In this document: positions 8,465 to 16,841 of the stretch, one piece after another | How the letters are laid out: each line of letters starts with the position of its first letter | Position numbering within the stretch: the first letter of the stretch is position 1 | NCBI RefSeq assembly: GCF_017377575.1 | Contig: NZ_JAFREM010000002.1 | Coordinates: forward strand, 62,001-126,000 | Length of the DNA: 64,000 nucleotides | Direction of reading: 5' to 3' | Source: Candidatus Enterococcus moelleringii | GTDB taxonomy: Bacteria > Bacillota > Bacilli > Lactobacillales > Enterococcaceae | Translations under genes and position numbers: made by a program | The notes under the pieces: generated by a model | The model's database searches: none | Seen by the model: the letters and a program-made list of their open reading frames with translations, nothing else | Told to the model about the DNA's origin: nothing

Positions 8465-9298
8465 ATGAAGAATAACCTGCAGCTGTTTTACAAAACTGGT
8501 GAAGAACGTGTGGCCCCTAACTGGCACCAGGAGCTGGAAATCATCTATATAGTAGAAGGAAAGTTAACTGCCGGCATCGAACAAGAGGTGCTTCAGCTGT
8601 TGGAAGAAGAGATGTACATCATCAACAGCGGCATCAGCCACTATTACTTAGCTTCACCAAATACCGAATATATTATTGTAAAGGTGGACCCGCGCCTGTT
8701 TAACGAATTTCTTTCTATAGAAGAAGCGGTTTTCCTGCAGCAGGCCATCGAGCAGGTGGAAAGCCACAGTAAAAACTGGTCTCAGCAGCGCCAGCAGGAG
8801 ATGGGTCAACTCATTTTAGCATTATACGAAGGGGAAGAACTAGACCAGCCGCTAAAAAAATTGGATCAGCTCACCAGCTTAACCCAATTATTTTCAACCT
8901 TAGCTAAATTGCCGCAAAGTACCCGGCAAATGCAGAAGGTCAGCGTGCAAACCTTAAATAATCAAGAGATTTTGGAGCGTTTGGATCGGGTGTATCGCTT
9001 TATCGACGAGAATTACTTGGAAAATATCCGGATTGAAGATGTGGCGGCGATTTTAAATGTCAGTCCCACCTATTTTTCCCGCTTTTTCAAAAAGAACGTG
9101 GGCATCCCGTTTCACCGCTTTTTAAATGAATACCGCATCAACAAAGCCAAATACATTTTATCAAAAGAAACCATCCCCATGACCGAGGTGGCGGAACGCT
9201 CCGGGTTTTCCAGCGAGAAGACCTTCCATCGGGTGTTCAAGGAAATCGAAGGAATTCCTCCTTTACGCTACCAAAAGATAATTCTTGGGAAAAAGTAG
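8465..9298 (+). CDS. AraC-family transcriptional regulator (cupin sensor + HTH)
   Basis: A 277-residue protein with an N-terminal cupin-like effector domain (about 1-110; contains NWHQELEIIYIVEGKL) and two C-terminal AraC helix-turn-helix motifs (about 180-275; IEDVAAILNVSPTYFSRFFK and MTEVAERSGFSSEKTFHRVF). It is divergent from the EIIBC gene and heads the EIIA-glucosidase unit, so it is the probable activator of both. I chose the ATG at 8465, 10-11 nt after GGGAGGTG; an in-frame GTG at 8453 lies inside that ribosome binding site. Confidence 0.9.
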   Translation: MKNNLQLFYKTGEERVAPNWHQELEIIYIVEGKLTAGIEQEVLQLLEEEMYIINSGISHYYLASPNTEYIIVKVDPRLFNEFLSIEEAVFLQQAIEQVESHSKNWSQQRQQEMGQLILALYEGEELDQPLKKLDQLTSLTQLFSTLAKLPQSTRQMQKVSVQTLNNQEILERLDRVYRFIDENYLENIRIEDVAAILNVSPTYFSRFFKKNVGIPFHRFLNEYRINKAKYILSKETIPMTEVAERSGFSSEKTFHRVFKEIEGIPPLRYQKIILGKK

Positions 9299-9321
9299 GA
9301 CAAAAAATGGGAAGAATAGTC

Positions 9322-9371
9322 AAGGATCGTCACGTATAGTGGAGTTATCACTAGGACGATCCTTTTTTTCG
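9322..9371 (+). terminator. Terminator or attenuator between araC-like gene and EIIA gene
   Basis: AAGGATCGTC (9322-9331) pairs with GACGATCCTT (9355-9364), followed by TTTTTT; the loop contains a second small stem TAGTG/CACTA. I see no convincing promoter between it and the EIIA gene 30 bp later, so it may be a leaky or regulated terminator. Confidence 0.65.
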
Positions 9372-9402
9372 TACCTATAAAAATGTACTGGAGGAATTAA
9401 AT

Positions 9403-9891
9403 ATGTTTAACTTTTTCAAGAAATCAGCGAAATCAACCGACCTTAGCTTATATGCCATGACCGAAGGCTGCTTAAAAGCCATTACAGCCGTAGACGATGA
9501 AGTCTTTTCTACTAAGATGATGGGTGACGGCTTCGCCATTGAACCGCAATCCGACGACATCTTTGCCCCAGGCGCAGGTGAGGTCACCAGCGTTTTTCCC
9601 ACCAAGCATGCGATTACCTTCAAATTAACCAATGGGGCCGAAATTCTGCTGCACATGGGATTAGACACGGTGGAATTAGCCGGCGCACCTTTTGACGTCT
9701 TAGTTAAAGAAGGCGACCAAGTAACCGCGGAAACCCCGGTTGCCAAAATGGACCGCAAAGCCATCGAAGACGACGGAAAAGGCACCGACGTAATTATTGT
9801 TGTCACCAACACCGATCAGTTCCAATTGCCTGAGATTCCAGCAAAAGATGTCCAACAAGGCGAAGAAATCGGCGCAATCAAAGAAAAGTGA
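9403..9891 (+). CDS. PTS glucose-type EIIA protein (stand-alone)
   Basis: A 162-residue EIIA of the Glc (Crr) family. The two active-site histidines are visible in PTKHAITF (about His69) and ILLHMGLDTVEL (about His84, the phosphorylated one), and the C-terminus has the expected QGEEIGAIK. It takes phosphate from HPr and probably passes it to the EIIB domain of the divergent EIIBC permease, which lacks its own EIIA. The start is set by GGAGGAATTAAAT upstream. It is the first of five closely spaced genes. Confidence 0.93.
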   Translation: MFNFFKKSAKSTDLSLYAMTEGCLKAITAVDDEVFSTKMMGDGFAIEPQSDDIFAPGAGEVTSVFPTKHAITFKLTNGAEILLHMGLDTVELAGAPFDVLVKEGDQVTAETPVAKMDRKAIEDDGKGTDVIIVVTNTDQFQLPEIPAKDVQQGEEIGAIKEK

Positions 9892-9900
9892 GGCTCCACC

Positions 9901-10758
9901 ATGAAACTATTAACCTTAAATACCCATAGTTGGGTAGAAACCGATCAAATCGCCAAGCTTCATCAGCTGGCGGATGTGATTGTTAAAGAAGAATTCGATG
10001 TCATCGCCTTACAAGAGGTCAATCAATTTCACGGCAGCCTGCCAGTTGCCGACAACCAAGTTACTTCTTTATCGGATTTACCAATTAAAGAAGACAACTT
10101 CGCCCATATGCTGCTTAAGATTTTAGCCAACAAAGGCCAGCAGTATTTCGGTATTTGGGGCGATTGCCATATCGGCTTTGATATTTATGAAGAAGGAACG
10201 GCGCTGTTGTCCCGGCAGCCGTTTCAAGAAACGCAAAAAATCACCTTCCGTTCAGAGCTGGATTTTGAAGATGTTCGCCGCCGCACCGTTGTCGGCGCCA
10301 GCGTTGAAATCGAAGGTGAGCTGCAGTGGTTCTATTCGGCTCACTTTTCGTGGTGGGAATTTGAAGGAGAAGCGCTGTTTAATGAAGAATGGAAAACCTT
10401 TGAGCAAGCGATCCAACCCAGCCTGAAGCATCCTACTTATTTATTAGGGGACTTCAACAACGATGCCCAGAAGCTGGCAGAAGGCTATCAATTGATCCAA
10501 GCCAAGCAGCAATGGCAGGACAGCTTCCATGCCGCTCAAGAAAAAACCGGTGAACATACGGTAACAAAAAAAATTGCCGGCTGGGACGAAAACAAACAAA
10601 AATTGCGGATTGATTATGTATTCACTTCAAGAGAATTACCAGTGGATTCTTATCAAACGATCTTTGACGGTGACAATTACCCGATGATTTCCGATCATTG
10701 CGGGATTGTCGTGGAAATCAATCAGGAAGAGAAAGGAAGTTGCGCCTATGCTAGTTAA
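9901..10758 (+). CDS. Endonuclease/exonuclease/phosphatase (EEP) family hydrolase
   Basis: A 285-residue cytosolic protein with the metal-dependent EEP fold. Conserved blocks are LTLNTHSW, VIALQEVNQ (metal-binding Glu, about residue 40), FYSAHFSWW (His), LLGDFNNDA (Asp and Asn) and MISDHCGIVVEI (Asp-His dyad). Members hydrolyse phosphodiesters or phosphomonoesters in nucleic acids, lipids or sugars. There is no signal peptide. Its place between EIIA and a glucosidase points to a sugar-phosphate or related substrate, but that is inference. It starts 9 nt after the EIIA stop with a weak GTGAGG site. Confidence 0.85.
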   Translation: MKLLTLNTHSWVETDQIAKLHQLADVIVKEEFDVIALQEVNQFHGSLPVADNQVTSLSDLPIKEDNFAHMLLKILANKGQQYFGIWGDCHIGFDIYEEGTALLSRQPFQETQKITFRSELDFEDVRRRTVVGASVEIEGELQWFYSAHFSWWEFEGEALFNEEWKTFEQAIQPSLKHPTYLLGDFNNDAQKLAEGYQLIQAKQQWQDSFHAAQEKTGEHTVTKKIAGWDENKQKLRIDYVFTSRELPVDSYQTIFDGDNYPMISDHCGIVVEINQEEKGSCAYAS

Positions 10759-11137
10759 AGACTGTATTCAAGGCCTGCAGCATATTGGGATCCCCACCAA
10801 AAAAATGGAGGCGTCGATTGCTTTTTACGAAAATTTGGGCTTTCAATTAATGAACGAAGAGGAACAAGTCAATGGCGGAGCCGTGGCCTTCTTAGAATTA
10901 AAAGGCTTAGTGATTGAGCTGTGGGAACTGGAAGAAGATCGCCAGATTGGGGCGATTGATCATATCGCTTTAGATGTCATCAAGATCGACGAGCTGTATC
11001 AGGCAGTCAAGGAATTGCCGTATCCAATCGTCTCTAACGGCATCGAATCGCTGCATTACTGGAAAAAAGGCATCCGCTTTTTCATCGTAGAAGGCCCGAA
11101 TCAAGAAAAAATCGAATTTTGTCAGATTAATCTGTAG
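10748..11137 (+). CDS. VOC-superfamily (glyoxalase/bleomycin-resistance-like) protein
   Basis: A 129-residue two-module VOC protein: LQHIGIPTKKMEASIAFYENLGF begins the first beta-alpha-beta-beta-beta unit and IDHIALDVIKIDELYQAVKE the second, ending with FFIVEGPNQEKIEFCQ. Conserved metal-ligand positions (HIG, ELWE, HIAL, EFCQ) are kept. The real enzyme activity is unknown. The start at 10748 is preceded by AAAGGAAG and overlaps the end of the EEP gene by 11 nt, indicating coupling. Neighbours place it in alpha-glucoside metabolism. Confidence 0.82.
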   Translation: MLVKDCIQGLQHIGIPTKKMEASIAFYENLGFQLMNEEEQVNGGAVAFLELKGLVIELWELEEDRQIGAIDHIALDVIKIDELYQAVKELPYPIVSNGIESLHYWKKGIRFFIVEGPNQEKIEFCQINL

Positions 11138-11155
11138 TTAATAGGAGGAACCGCA

Positions 11156-12835
11156 ATGGAGAAGACATGGTGGAAAGAAGCAGTCGTGTATCAAATTTAC
11201 CCTCGCAGCTTCCAAGACAGCAACGGCGATGGTGTCGGTGATATCCCAGGAATTATTCAACGCCTGCCCCATTTAAAGGAATTAGGCGTCGACGTGATTT
11301 GGCTGAGCCCGGTTTATCAATCACCCAATGATGACAACGGCTACGATATCAGTGATTATCAAGCCATCCAGCCAGAATACGGTACGATGGCCGATGCAGA
11401 AGCATTGTTTGCCAAGGCCCATGAATTAGGCTTAAAGGTGATGATGGATTTAGTAGTCAATCATACCTCTGATGAGCACCGCTGGTTTGAAGAAAGCCGC
11501 AAATCAAAGGACAACCCGTACCGGGATTACTACATTTGGAAAGATCCAGTAGACGGCAAAGAACCCAACAACTGGGCTTCGGATTTTGGCGGACCGGCTT
11601 GGGAATACGACGAAACCACCGGTCAGTATTACTTGCACATTTTCTCGAAAAAACAACCAGATTTGAACTGGGACAATCCGAAAGTACGTCAAGAAATTTA
11701 CGACATGATGAACTTTTGGCTGGCCAAAGGGGTGGATGGCTTCCGAATGGACGTTATCAACCTGATTTCCAAAGATCCGGCCTTTCCGGATGATCCCGAT
11801 GTTGACTATGAAAACCACAGCTCATCGATGGAAATGGTGGCTAATGGTCCCAACGTTCACCAATACTTGAAAGAAATGCACGATCAAGTCTTGTCGCAGG
11901 CGGATATTATTACAGTAGGTGAAACCCCGGGCGTTTCTACGGATGACGCGATTCTGTACACTGGCTTTGATGCCGGGGAATTACAGATGGTTTTCCAATT
12001 TGAACATGCGGTGATTGACGACAGCAAAGAAGGCTTAGGCAAATGGAGCAACGAGCGCTTTGACCTAGTAGAATTGAAACGGATTTTGTCGAAATGGCAA
12101 GTAGAGCTGCATAACAAAGCCTGGAACAGCCTGTACTGGAATAACCACGATCGGCCACGGGTAGTTTCCCGCTTCGGCAACGATTCACCGGAATATCGCG
12201 AGCTTTCGGCTAAAATGCTGGCAACCACCATGCATTTCATGCAAGGCACGCCCTACATTTTCCAAGGGGAAGAAATTGCCATGACCAATGTGGCCTTTGA
12301 AAATATCGAGGCGTATCGCGACATTGATACTTTGAATGCGTACCGCGACTTGGTGGAGGAGCAAAAACGTCTGACACCGGAAACCATGATGGAGTTTGTT
12401 CATCACTCTTCCCGGGACAATGCCCGCACGCCTATGCAGTGGGACGCCGCTGAGCAAGCCGGCTTTACTACCGGTGAACCTTGGTTAGGGCTGAATCCTA
12501 ATTATTCTGAGATAAATGTAGCTGCGGCCAAAGAAAATCCCGCGTCTATTTTCTATTATTATCAACAGATTAATCAACTGCGGAAAAATCATCCGATTAT
12601 CGTTTACGGGGATTATGAATTATTGAATGCCGAAGATAGCGAAGTCTTTGCTTATGTTCGACACTATGAGGATGAAGAATTGGTCATCATCAACAACTTT
12701 ACCGATCAAACCATCAAGCGGGAATATGATGTACCTGCCGATGCAAAAGTGTTGATCGCCAACTATTCCGATGATTTAGGTACGACCTTGCGCCCTTATG
12801 AAAGCAAAGTCTATCATATCAAGAAAGAAGGGTAG
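11156..12835 (+). CDS. malL: Alpha-glucosidase / oligo-1,6-glucosidase (GH13)
   Basis: A 559-residue intracellular GH13 enzyme, usual length for the oligo-1,6-glucosidase subfamily. The (beta/alpha)8 signature regions are present: MMDLVVNHTSDEH (region I), GFRMDVINLI with the nucleophilic Asp (region II), ITVGETPG with the acid/base Glu (region III) and YWNNHDRPR (region IV). The Val following the catalytic-site Asn in region II/V neighbours typically separates alpha-1,4 from alpha-1,6 preference, which I cannot fix here. It probably cleaves the phosphorylated or free disaccharide brought in by the EIIBC/EIIA system. GGAGG lies 8 nt before the ATG. There is no signal peptide. The gene symbol is by subfamily similarity. 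Confidence 0.9.
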   Translation: MEKTWWKEAVVYQIYPRSFQDSNGDGVGDIPGIIQRLPHLKELGVDVIWLSPVYQSPNDDNGYDISDYQAIQPEYGTMADAEALFAKAHELGLKVMMDLVVNHTSDEHRWFEESRKSKDNPYRDYYIWKDPVDGKEPNNWASDFGGPAWEYDETTGQYYLHIFSKKQPDLNWDNPKVRQEIYDMMNFWLAKGVDGFRMDVINLISKDPAFPDDPDVDYENHSSSMEMVANGPNVHQYLKEMHDQVLSQADIITVGETPGVSTDDAILYTGFDAGELQMVFQFEHAVIDDSKEGLGKWSNERFDLVELKRILSKWQVELHNKAWNSLYWNNHDRPRVVSRFGNDSPEYRELSAKMLATTMHFMQGTPYIFQGEEIAMTNVAFENIEAYRDIDTLNAYRDLVEEQKRLTPETMMEFVHHSSRDNARTPMQWDAAEQAGFTTGEPWLGLNPNYSEINVAAAKENPASIFYYYQQINQLRKNHPIIVYGDYELLNAEDSEVFAYVRHYEDEELVIINNFTDQTIKREYDVPADAKVLIANYSDDLGTTLRPYESKVYHIKKEG

Positions 12836-12838
12836 AGG

Positions 12839-13708
12839 ATGTACGGAGCAATTGAAGCCGGCGGCACCAAGTTTGTCTGCGCCATTGGCACTAGTGAATT
12901 AGAAATTTTGGAACGGGAAAGCTTCCCGACTACCACCCCAGTTGAAACCATGGCTTTGGTGGTGGAATTTTTCAAGAAGCATCAAGCACAGTTAGAGAGT
13001 ATCGGCGTCGGATCGTTTGGCCCTATCGATATTCATCGGGATTCAAAAACCTATGGCTACATTACGTCCACACCTAAGCTGGCTTGGCAGAACTTTGATT
13101 TTATCGGTTCCTTGAAGCAGCATTTTGAACTGCCGATTGCCTGGACCACCGATGTAAACGCCGCTTGCTTTGGCGAATACGTGGCGGGAAACGGCAAAGG
13201 CTTGTCTAGTGTGGTTTACTACACCATTGGTACCGGAATTGGCGGCGGTGCGTTGCAGGAAGGCAAGTTTGTAGAAGGCTTTAGCCATCCTGAAATGGGC
13301 CACATGCTGGTGCGCAACCATCCTGCTGACGACTTTACCGGCAGCTGCCCATTCCACGGGAACTGCTTAGAAGGCATGGCAGCCGGCCCTGCGATCGAAC
13401 AGCGTTTGGGACGAAAAGGCCAAACCTTAGCAGAAGACGATCCATTTTGGGAGATTGAGGCGGAATACATTGCCCAATGTGCCTACAATACTACCTTGAT
13501 GCTCTCGCCAGATGTGATTATTTTTGGCGGTGGTGTAATGAAGCAACAGCATTTAATGATGAAGGTTCACCAAGCCTTTGAACGCCTGATGAAAAGCTAC
13601 GTCAAAACTCCACAGCTATCGGAGTATATCGTTACGCCAGCTTTAGAAGACAATGCCGGTACAATCGGTTGCCTGGCTTTGGCTCGAGAAGCCAAGCTGC
13701 ATTCGTAA
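12839..13708 (+). CDS. ROK-family sugar kinase (fructokinase-like)
   Basis: A 289-residue cytosolic kinase with the ATP-binding motif GAIEAGGTKFVCAIG at the N-terminus, the catalytic-loop region TDVNAACFGEY, the GTGIGGGA phosphate loop, and the zinc-binding segment CPFHGNCLEGMAAGPAI. This form of the zinc motif is typical of Firmicute ROK fructokinases (ScrK type). It starts 3 nt after the glucosidase stop, so it is the last gene of that operon and probably phosphorylates the hexose released. Glucose rather than fructose is possible. Confidence 0.88.
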   Translation: MYGAIEAGGTKFVCAIGTSELEILERESFPTTTPVETMALVVEFFKKHQAQLESIGVGSFGPIDIHRDSKTYGYITSTPKLAWQNFDFIGSLKQHFELPIAWTTDVNAACFGEYVAGNGKGLSSVVYYTIGTGIGGGALQEGKFVEGFSHPEMGHMLVRNHPADDFTGSCPFHGNCLEGMAAGPAIEQRLGRKGQTLAEDDPFWEIEAEYIAQCAYNTTLMLSPDVIIFGGGVMKQQHLMMKVHQAFERLMKSYVKTPQLSEYIVTPALEDNAGTIGCLALAREAKLHS

Positions 13709-13710
13709 AA

Positions 13711-13755
13711 AAATAGCACGAAGATTTTCCTAGGGAAGATCTTTGTGCTATTTTT
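13711..13755. terminator. Bidirectional terminator (ROK kinase / ceo)
   Basis: AAATAGCACGAAGAT pairs with ATCTTTGTGCTATTT across a short loop, with A and T runs on the outer sides, between two convergent genes. Confidence 0.85.
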
Positions 13756-13759
13756 TCAG

Positions 13760-14680
13760 TTAGTTTTGCCCAACTCGTGATTCCGTAAGAATCGGATTTT
13801 CCGAACCTTCGATTATCAGATCCAGGTAGTTCTTCACTTCGCTGGAAATTGCCGTGCTGGCGTCAGCGTAGAGAATACTAGGGGTGTTGTCGATCACATA
13901 ATGATTCACGCCATCCACCTGATAAATCGGCTCTTGGTAAGTAGCTAATTTGGAGGATTCGATCGCACCATTCAGGGAACAGCCAATATCAATAATAAAG
14001 GTGCCGTGACGCATTTTTTTCAAATCTGATCGATAAACTAGATGGTCCTTTCGGGTGATATCCCACAAGGTGGTGTTAACGATCACGTCAAAATCATACA
14101 GCTCACTTCTGAATAAATCCTCTTGCTTGCGGTTGAACACCGAAATCTCATTGGTGTATTTGTTCAAGATTGCTAGTGCTCCTTGGGCAACGTTCCCGCG
14201 GCCGATCACAGCGATTTTCAGGTTGGCAGGCAATCTTCCTTGAGACATAAAAGCATGAAGAATTGCCGACGCCCCAGCTAAATAATTGTTTTTCCAAAAA
14301 ACATTGCGGGATTGATTAAACATGTTTGCCCATTCGTAGGCGATAATTTCATTTTCGCGAATATAATCCATCCGTTTCGGATTTGATTCCGCATGAATCC
14401 AGCCGAAGATACATTGTTTAGGTTTGATTTGATAAAAAAAGTCCTCGTCACCAATTTTTGGTGCACAAATAATTTCTTGTTGCAGGGTTTCGTCTCGGCT
14501 GACGATGCGGCATCCTAGTTTTTCATAGGAAGAATCGGAAATGTTTAATGCCTCTCCGTATCCGCTTTCAAAGTAGAGCTGAGATTTATTTGACAATTGT
14601 TCGACATCTTTTGGAGTTAAAGCAATACGCTTCTCACCAGCCTTGCTGCTGATGGGAAATCCAACGGTTTTTAAAGTCAT
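13760..14680 (-). CDS. ceo: N5-(carboxyethyl)ornithine synthase
   Basis: A 306-residue NADP-dependent opine-type dehydrogenase. The N-terminus resembles alanine dehydrogenase/transhydrogenase (TVGFPISSKAGEKRIALTP), followed by a Rossmann segment LKIAVIGRGNVAQGALAIL and the active-site region YEWANMF. The overall pattern and length match the CEO synthase known from Lactococcus, which condenses pyruvate with ornithine or lysine side chains. It is a single-gene unit, convergent with the kinase operon. The ATG at 14680 is preferred over one 9 nt upstream because GAAAGGATG gives proper spacing only to the inner one. Confidence 0.85.
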   Translation of the reverse strand: MTLKTVGFPISSKAGEKRIALTPKDVEQLSNKSQLYFESGYGEALNISDSSYEKLGCRIVSRDETLQQEIICAPKIGDEDFFYQIKPKQCIFGWIHAESNPKRMDYIRENEIIAYEWANMFNQSRNVFWKNNYLAGASAILHAFMSQGRLPANLKIAVIGRGNVAQGALAILNKYTNEISVFNRKQEDLFRSELYDFDVIVNTTLWDITRKDHLVYRSDLKKMRHGTFIIDIGCSLNGAIESSKLATYQEPIYQVDGVNHYVIDNTPSILYADASTAISSEVKNYLDLIIEGSENPILTESRVGQN

Positions 14681-14791
14681 ATAAATCATCCTTTCTCTTT
14701 TAAGCCTAACACGTATTTTCCATTAATGATAGGAAGGTGCTCTAAACCCCTGCTGTTAAAGGATTCGCGGGTCGTTTCAAATGACAGCTAT

Positions 14792-14829
14792 ACAAAAAGT
14801 CACCAGAGAAGCACGCTTCTCTGATGACT
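14792..14829 (-). terminator. Terminator of the membrane GdpD gene
   Basis: AGTCACCAGAGAAG pairs with CTTCTCTGATGACT over a 4-nt loop; on the minus strand it is followed by TTTTT, just after the stop codon. Confidence 0.88.
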
Positions 14830-14835
14830 CCCTTA

Positions 14836-16641
14836 TTATCCAATCCCCGTTACGAAATAGAACAATTTATCCGCGTAAGTAGGGTCTTTCAAATCAGTTT
14901 TGATGGTCTGCTGCAGCAGATCTACGTTATCAGTGACAATCCCATCGACACCGTAAAACATCATGCGCGTCATGGTGTCTTCATCGTTGACCGTCCAGAC
15001 GAAAACATCCTTACCATCGTCGTGGGCCGCATCGATGAAGTTGCGGTTCAAGGTAGTGTACTCAATCGTAAAGAAATCGACCTTGCTGATGGGCGGCCCC
15101 ACGATATTAAAGGGCATGATATAGCCGACATAAAACTCCGGTACCAGCTCTTTCAGCTTAGTGGCCACATCAAAATCCAAGGTTTGCAAAATGGATTGAT
15201 GAGCCAAAATCGTATCTTTGTATTTTTCTACAAAACGCTCCACCATATCAGGACTGTCCTGCGGAGTGGCTTTGATTTCGATCAACAGCGGCTGATCCGC
15301 CGCTTCGGCCTCTGCCAGATAATCGTCGAAAGATACCAACGGAGCACTTTTCCCGTTTTCAGTGACCTGCAAGTCCTCCAGCTCAGCTAAGTTCAGCTGA
15401 TTCGGTCGTTTATCCACGCCAGTCAAGGCCTTTAAATTAAAATCGTGCATCACCACAAACTGCTGATCTTTAGTTTCCTGCACATCCATTTCCACATAAG
15501 AAGGGTGCAAGCGAGCCGTTTTCTGCAATGCGTCCAAGCTATTTTGAACGCCATTGCCATTAGAAACCCCGCGATGGGAAATTGTTAAGGGCTCTTTTAA
15601 GGAATAGTTGCTGAGGTAGTTGGTGTTGTAAGTTCCTACACCGATGCCGAACAATATAGCCACCACAACAAACAAGGAAACTTTACCAAAGGACCAGGCT
15701 TCTTTTTCTCCAGCGGCACTCTTCGTAAACCACTCCGGCAATCCGGTAAGCAAGCCGCTGTCATCCATCGAAGCAATCGTGATATAAAAAATCCCCACCG
15801 TCGACAACACAATATTTGCCAAGAAAACGAATTGCATAATCGTCATGGCTACCACTGCACCTGGCAGAGCATATTCCGGCAGGTTCGTTTCCACTAGGCT
15901 CAAGAGTAGTAAAACCACTCCGTAGCTGAGGGATGCCAGCAGCATCACGGCAGCGCTGATTAATAAAAATTGCCCCAGCAAACGCAGGAAATTCCAGCCC
16001 TTAGTTGCCTGCCAGCTTTCCTTGACGGCTTGTCCAAACCGCCGATCCCGCAAAATCATCTGAGGTAAGGCAAAAATTAAGCGAATAGAAAAGTAAACCA
16101 AAACCAGATAAGCTATCACCACCGAAGCAATCACTGCGACTCGATTGGCGAAAATGTAATCCAAGATAAAAGCCGGAATTTTGACCTTAGCCAATAAATC
16201 CGAGTTGAAATTCAACCCGCCAAAGGGCAGCACCAGCAAAAAGTACACCAGGAAAAACAAAATTGAGGAAGGCCGAATTTTTTTCAGCTGAATCAAGGTC
16301 CCCCTCAACAGCTGCCTCAATGAGATCGGCTCTTTCTTTTTAATAAAAAAGACACTGATCAATAAAAAGGTGAATTCAAAAAAGACGCCAATCAAAATCG
16401 CCAGCAAAACGGCAATCAGTGCCAGCAGCACCCCGGGATGGTCCCGCAGAATAATGCCGATTGAGTCATAGGAAAGATAATCAATCTGTCCGCGCCGCAA
16501 AATAAATTTAATTAAGCTGGTTAAGAAGGGCAAAAGGATAAACAGCATAAAGCCGTGAAGCAGCAACACGTCCCGAAAATAAGACATGGTACTGCGCAAA
16601 AAGCGGAATAAGTGCAGAAAACTATTTTTTACATAGGTCAT
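14836..16641 (-). CDS. Membrane-anchored glycerophosphoryl diester phosphodiesterase (GdpD type)
   Basis: A 601-residue protein. Residues about 1-330 form a membrane domain of seven to eight helices of the glycerophosphodiesterase membrane family. Residues about 350-590 form a GDPD domain with the catalytic pair ISHRG, the metal-ligand segment YVEMDVQETKDQQFVVMHD, LIEIKATP and FVWTVND near the end. The usual PENT-type sequence after HRG is GVQNS here. Such proteins release glycerol phosphate from phosphodiesters at the cell surface and may act on lipoteichoic acid. It is a single-gene unit with its own terminator. Confidence 0.92.
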   Translation of the reverse strand: MTYVKNSFLHLFRFLRSTMSYFRDVLLLHGFMLFILLPFLTSLIKFILRRGQIDYLSYDSIGIILRDHPGVLLALIAVLLAILIGVFFEFTFLLISVFFIKKKEPISLRQLLRGTLIQLKKIRPSSILFFLVYFLLVLPFGGLNFNSDLLAKVKIPAFILDYIFANRVAVIASVVIAYLVLVYFSIRLIFALPQMILRDRRFGQAVKESWQATKGWNFLRLLGQFLLISAAVMLLASLSYGVVLLLLSLVETNLPEYALPGAVVAMTIMQFVFLANIVLSTVGIFYITIASMDDSGLLTGLPEWFTKSAAGEKEAWSFGKVSLFVVVAILFGIGVGTYNTNYLSNYSLKEPLTISHRGVSNGNGVQNSLDALQKTARLHPSYVEMDVQETKDQQFVVMHDFNLKALTGVDKRPNQLNLAELEDLQVTENGKSAPLVSFDDYLAEAEAADQPLLIEIKATPQDSPDMVERFVEKYKDTILAHQSILQTLDFDVATKLKELVPEFYVGYIMPFNIVGPPISKVDFFTIEYTTLNRNFIDAAHDDGKDVFVWTVNDEDTMTRMMFYGVDGIVTDNVDLLQQTIKTDLKDPTYADKLFYFVTGIG

Positions 16642-16762
16642 TCAAACATCTCCAATTGTGGGAAATCCATTCTTTATTTTACTAAAAGAAACAGGATAAG
16701 TCTTCTTATTGCACTAAGAAATCCCATCTTTTTGACTTCTTCAAAAAATTCCAACAAACTAG

Positions 16763-16791
16763 TTGACAATCGTTCGGTACCGAACTATAAT
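16763..16791 (+). promoter_or_regulatory. Consensus sigma-A promoter with operator 1 filling the spacer
   Basis: TTGACA and TATAAT are both perfect and 17 bp apart. The spacer contains the 14-bp palindrome GTTCGGTACCGAAC (16772-16785), so a bound repressor would block RNA polymerase directly. Confidence 0.88.
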
Positions 16792-16805
16792 CAAATTATC
16801 AATTA

Positions 16806-16819
16806 GTTCGGTACCGAAT
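16806..16819 (+). promoter_or_regulatory. Operator 2 for the MarR regulator
   Basis: A second copy of the 12-bp palindrome TTCGGTACCGAA (16807-16818) lies 34 bp centre-to-centre downstream of operator 1, between the transcription start and the ribosome binding site. Spacing of about three helical turns would place two dimers on one face. Confidence 0.75.
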
Positions 16820-16841
16820 TAAAAAGGGAAGAGGAAATTGT

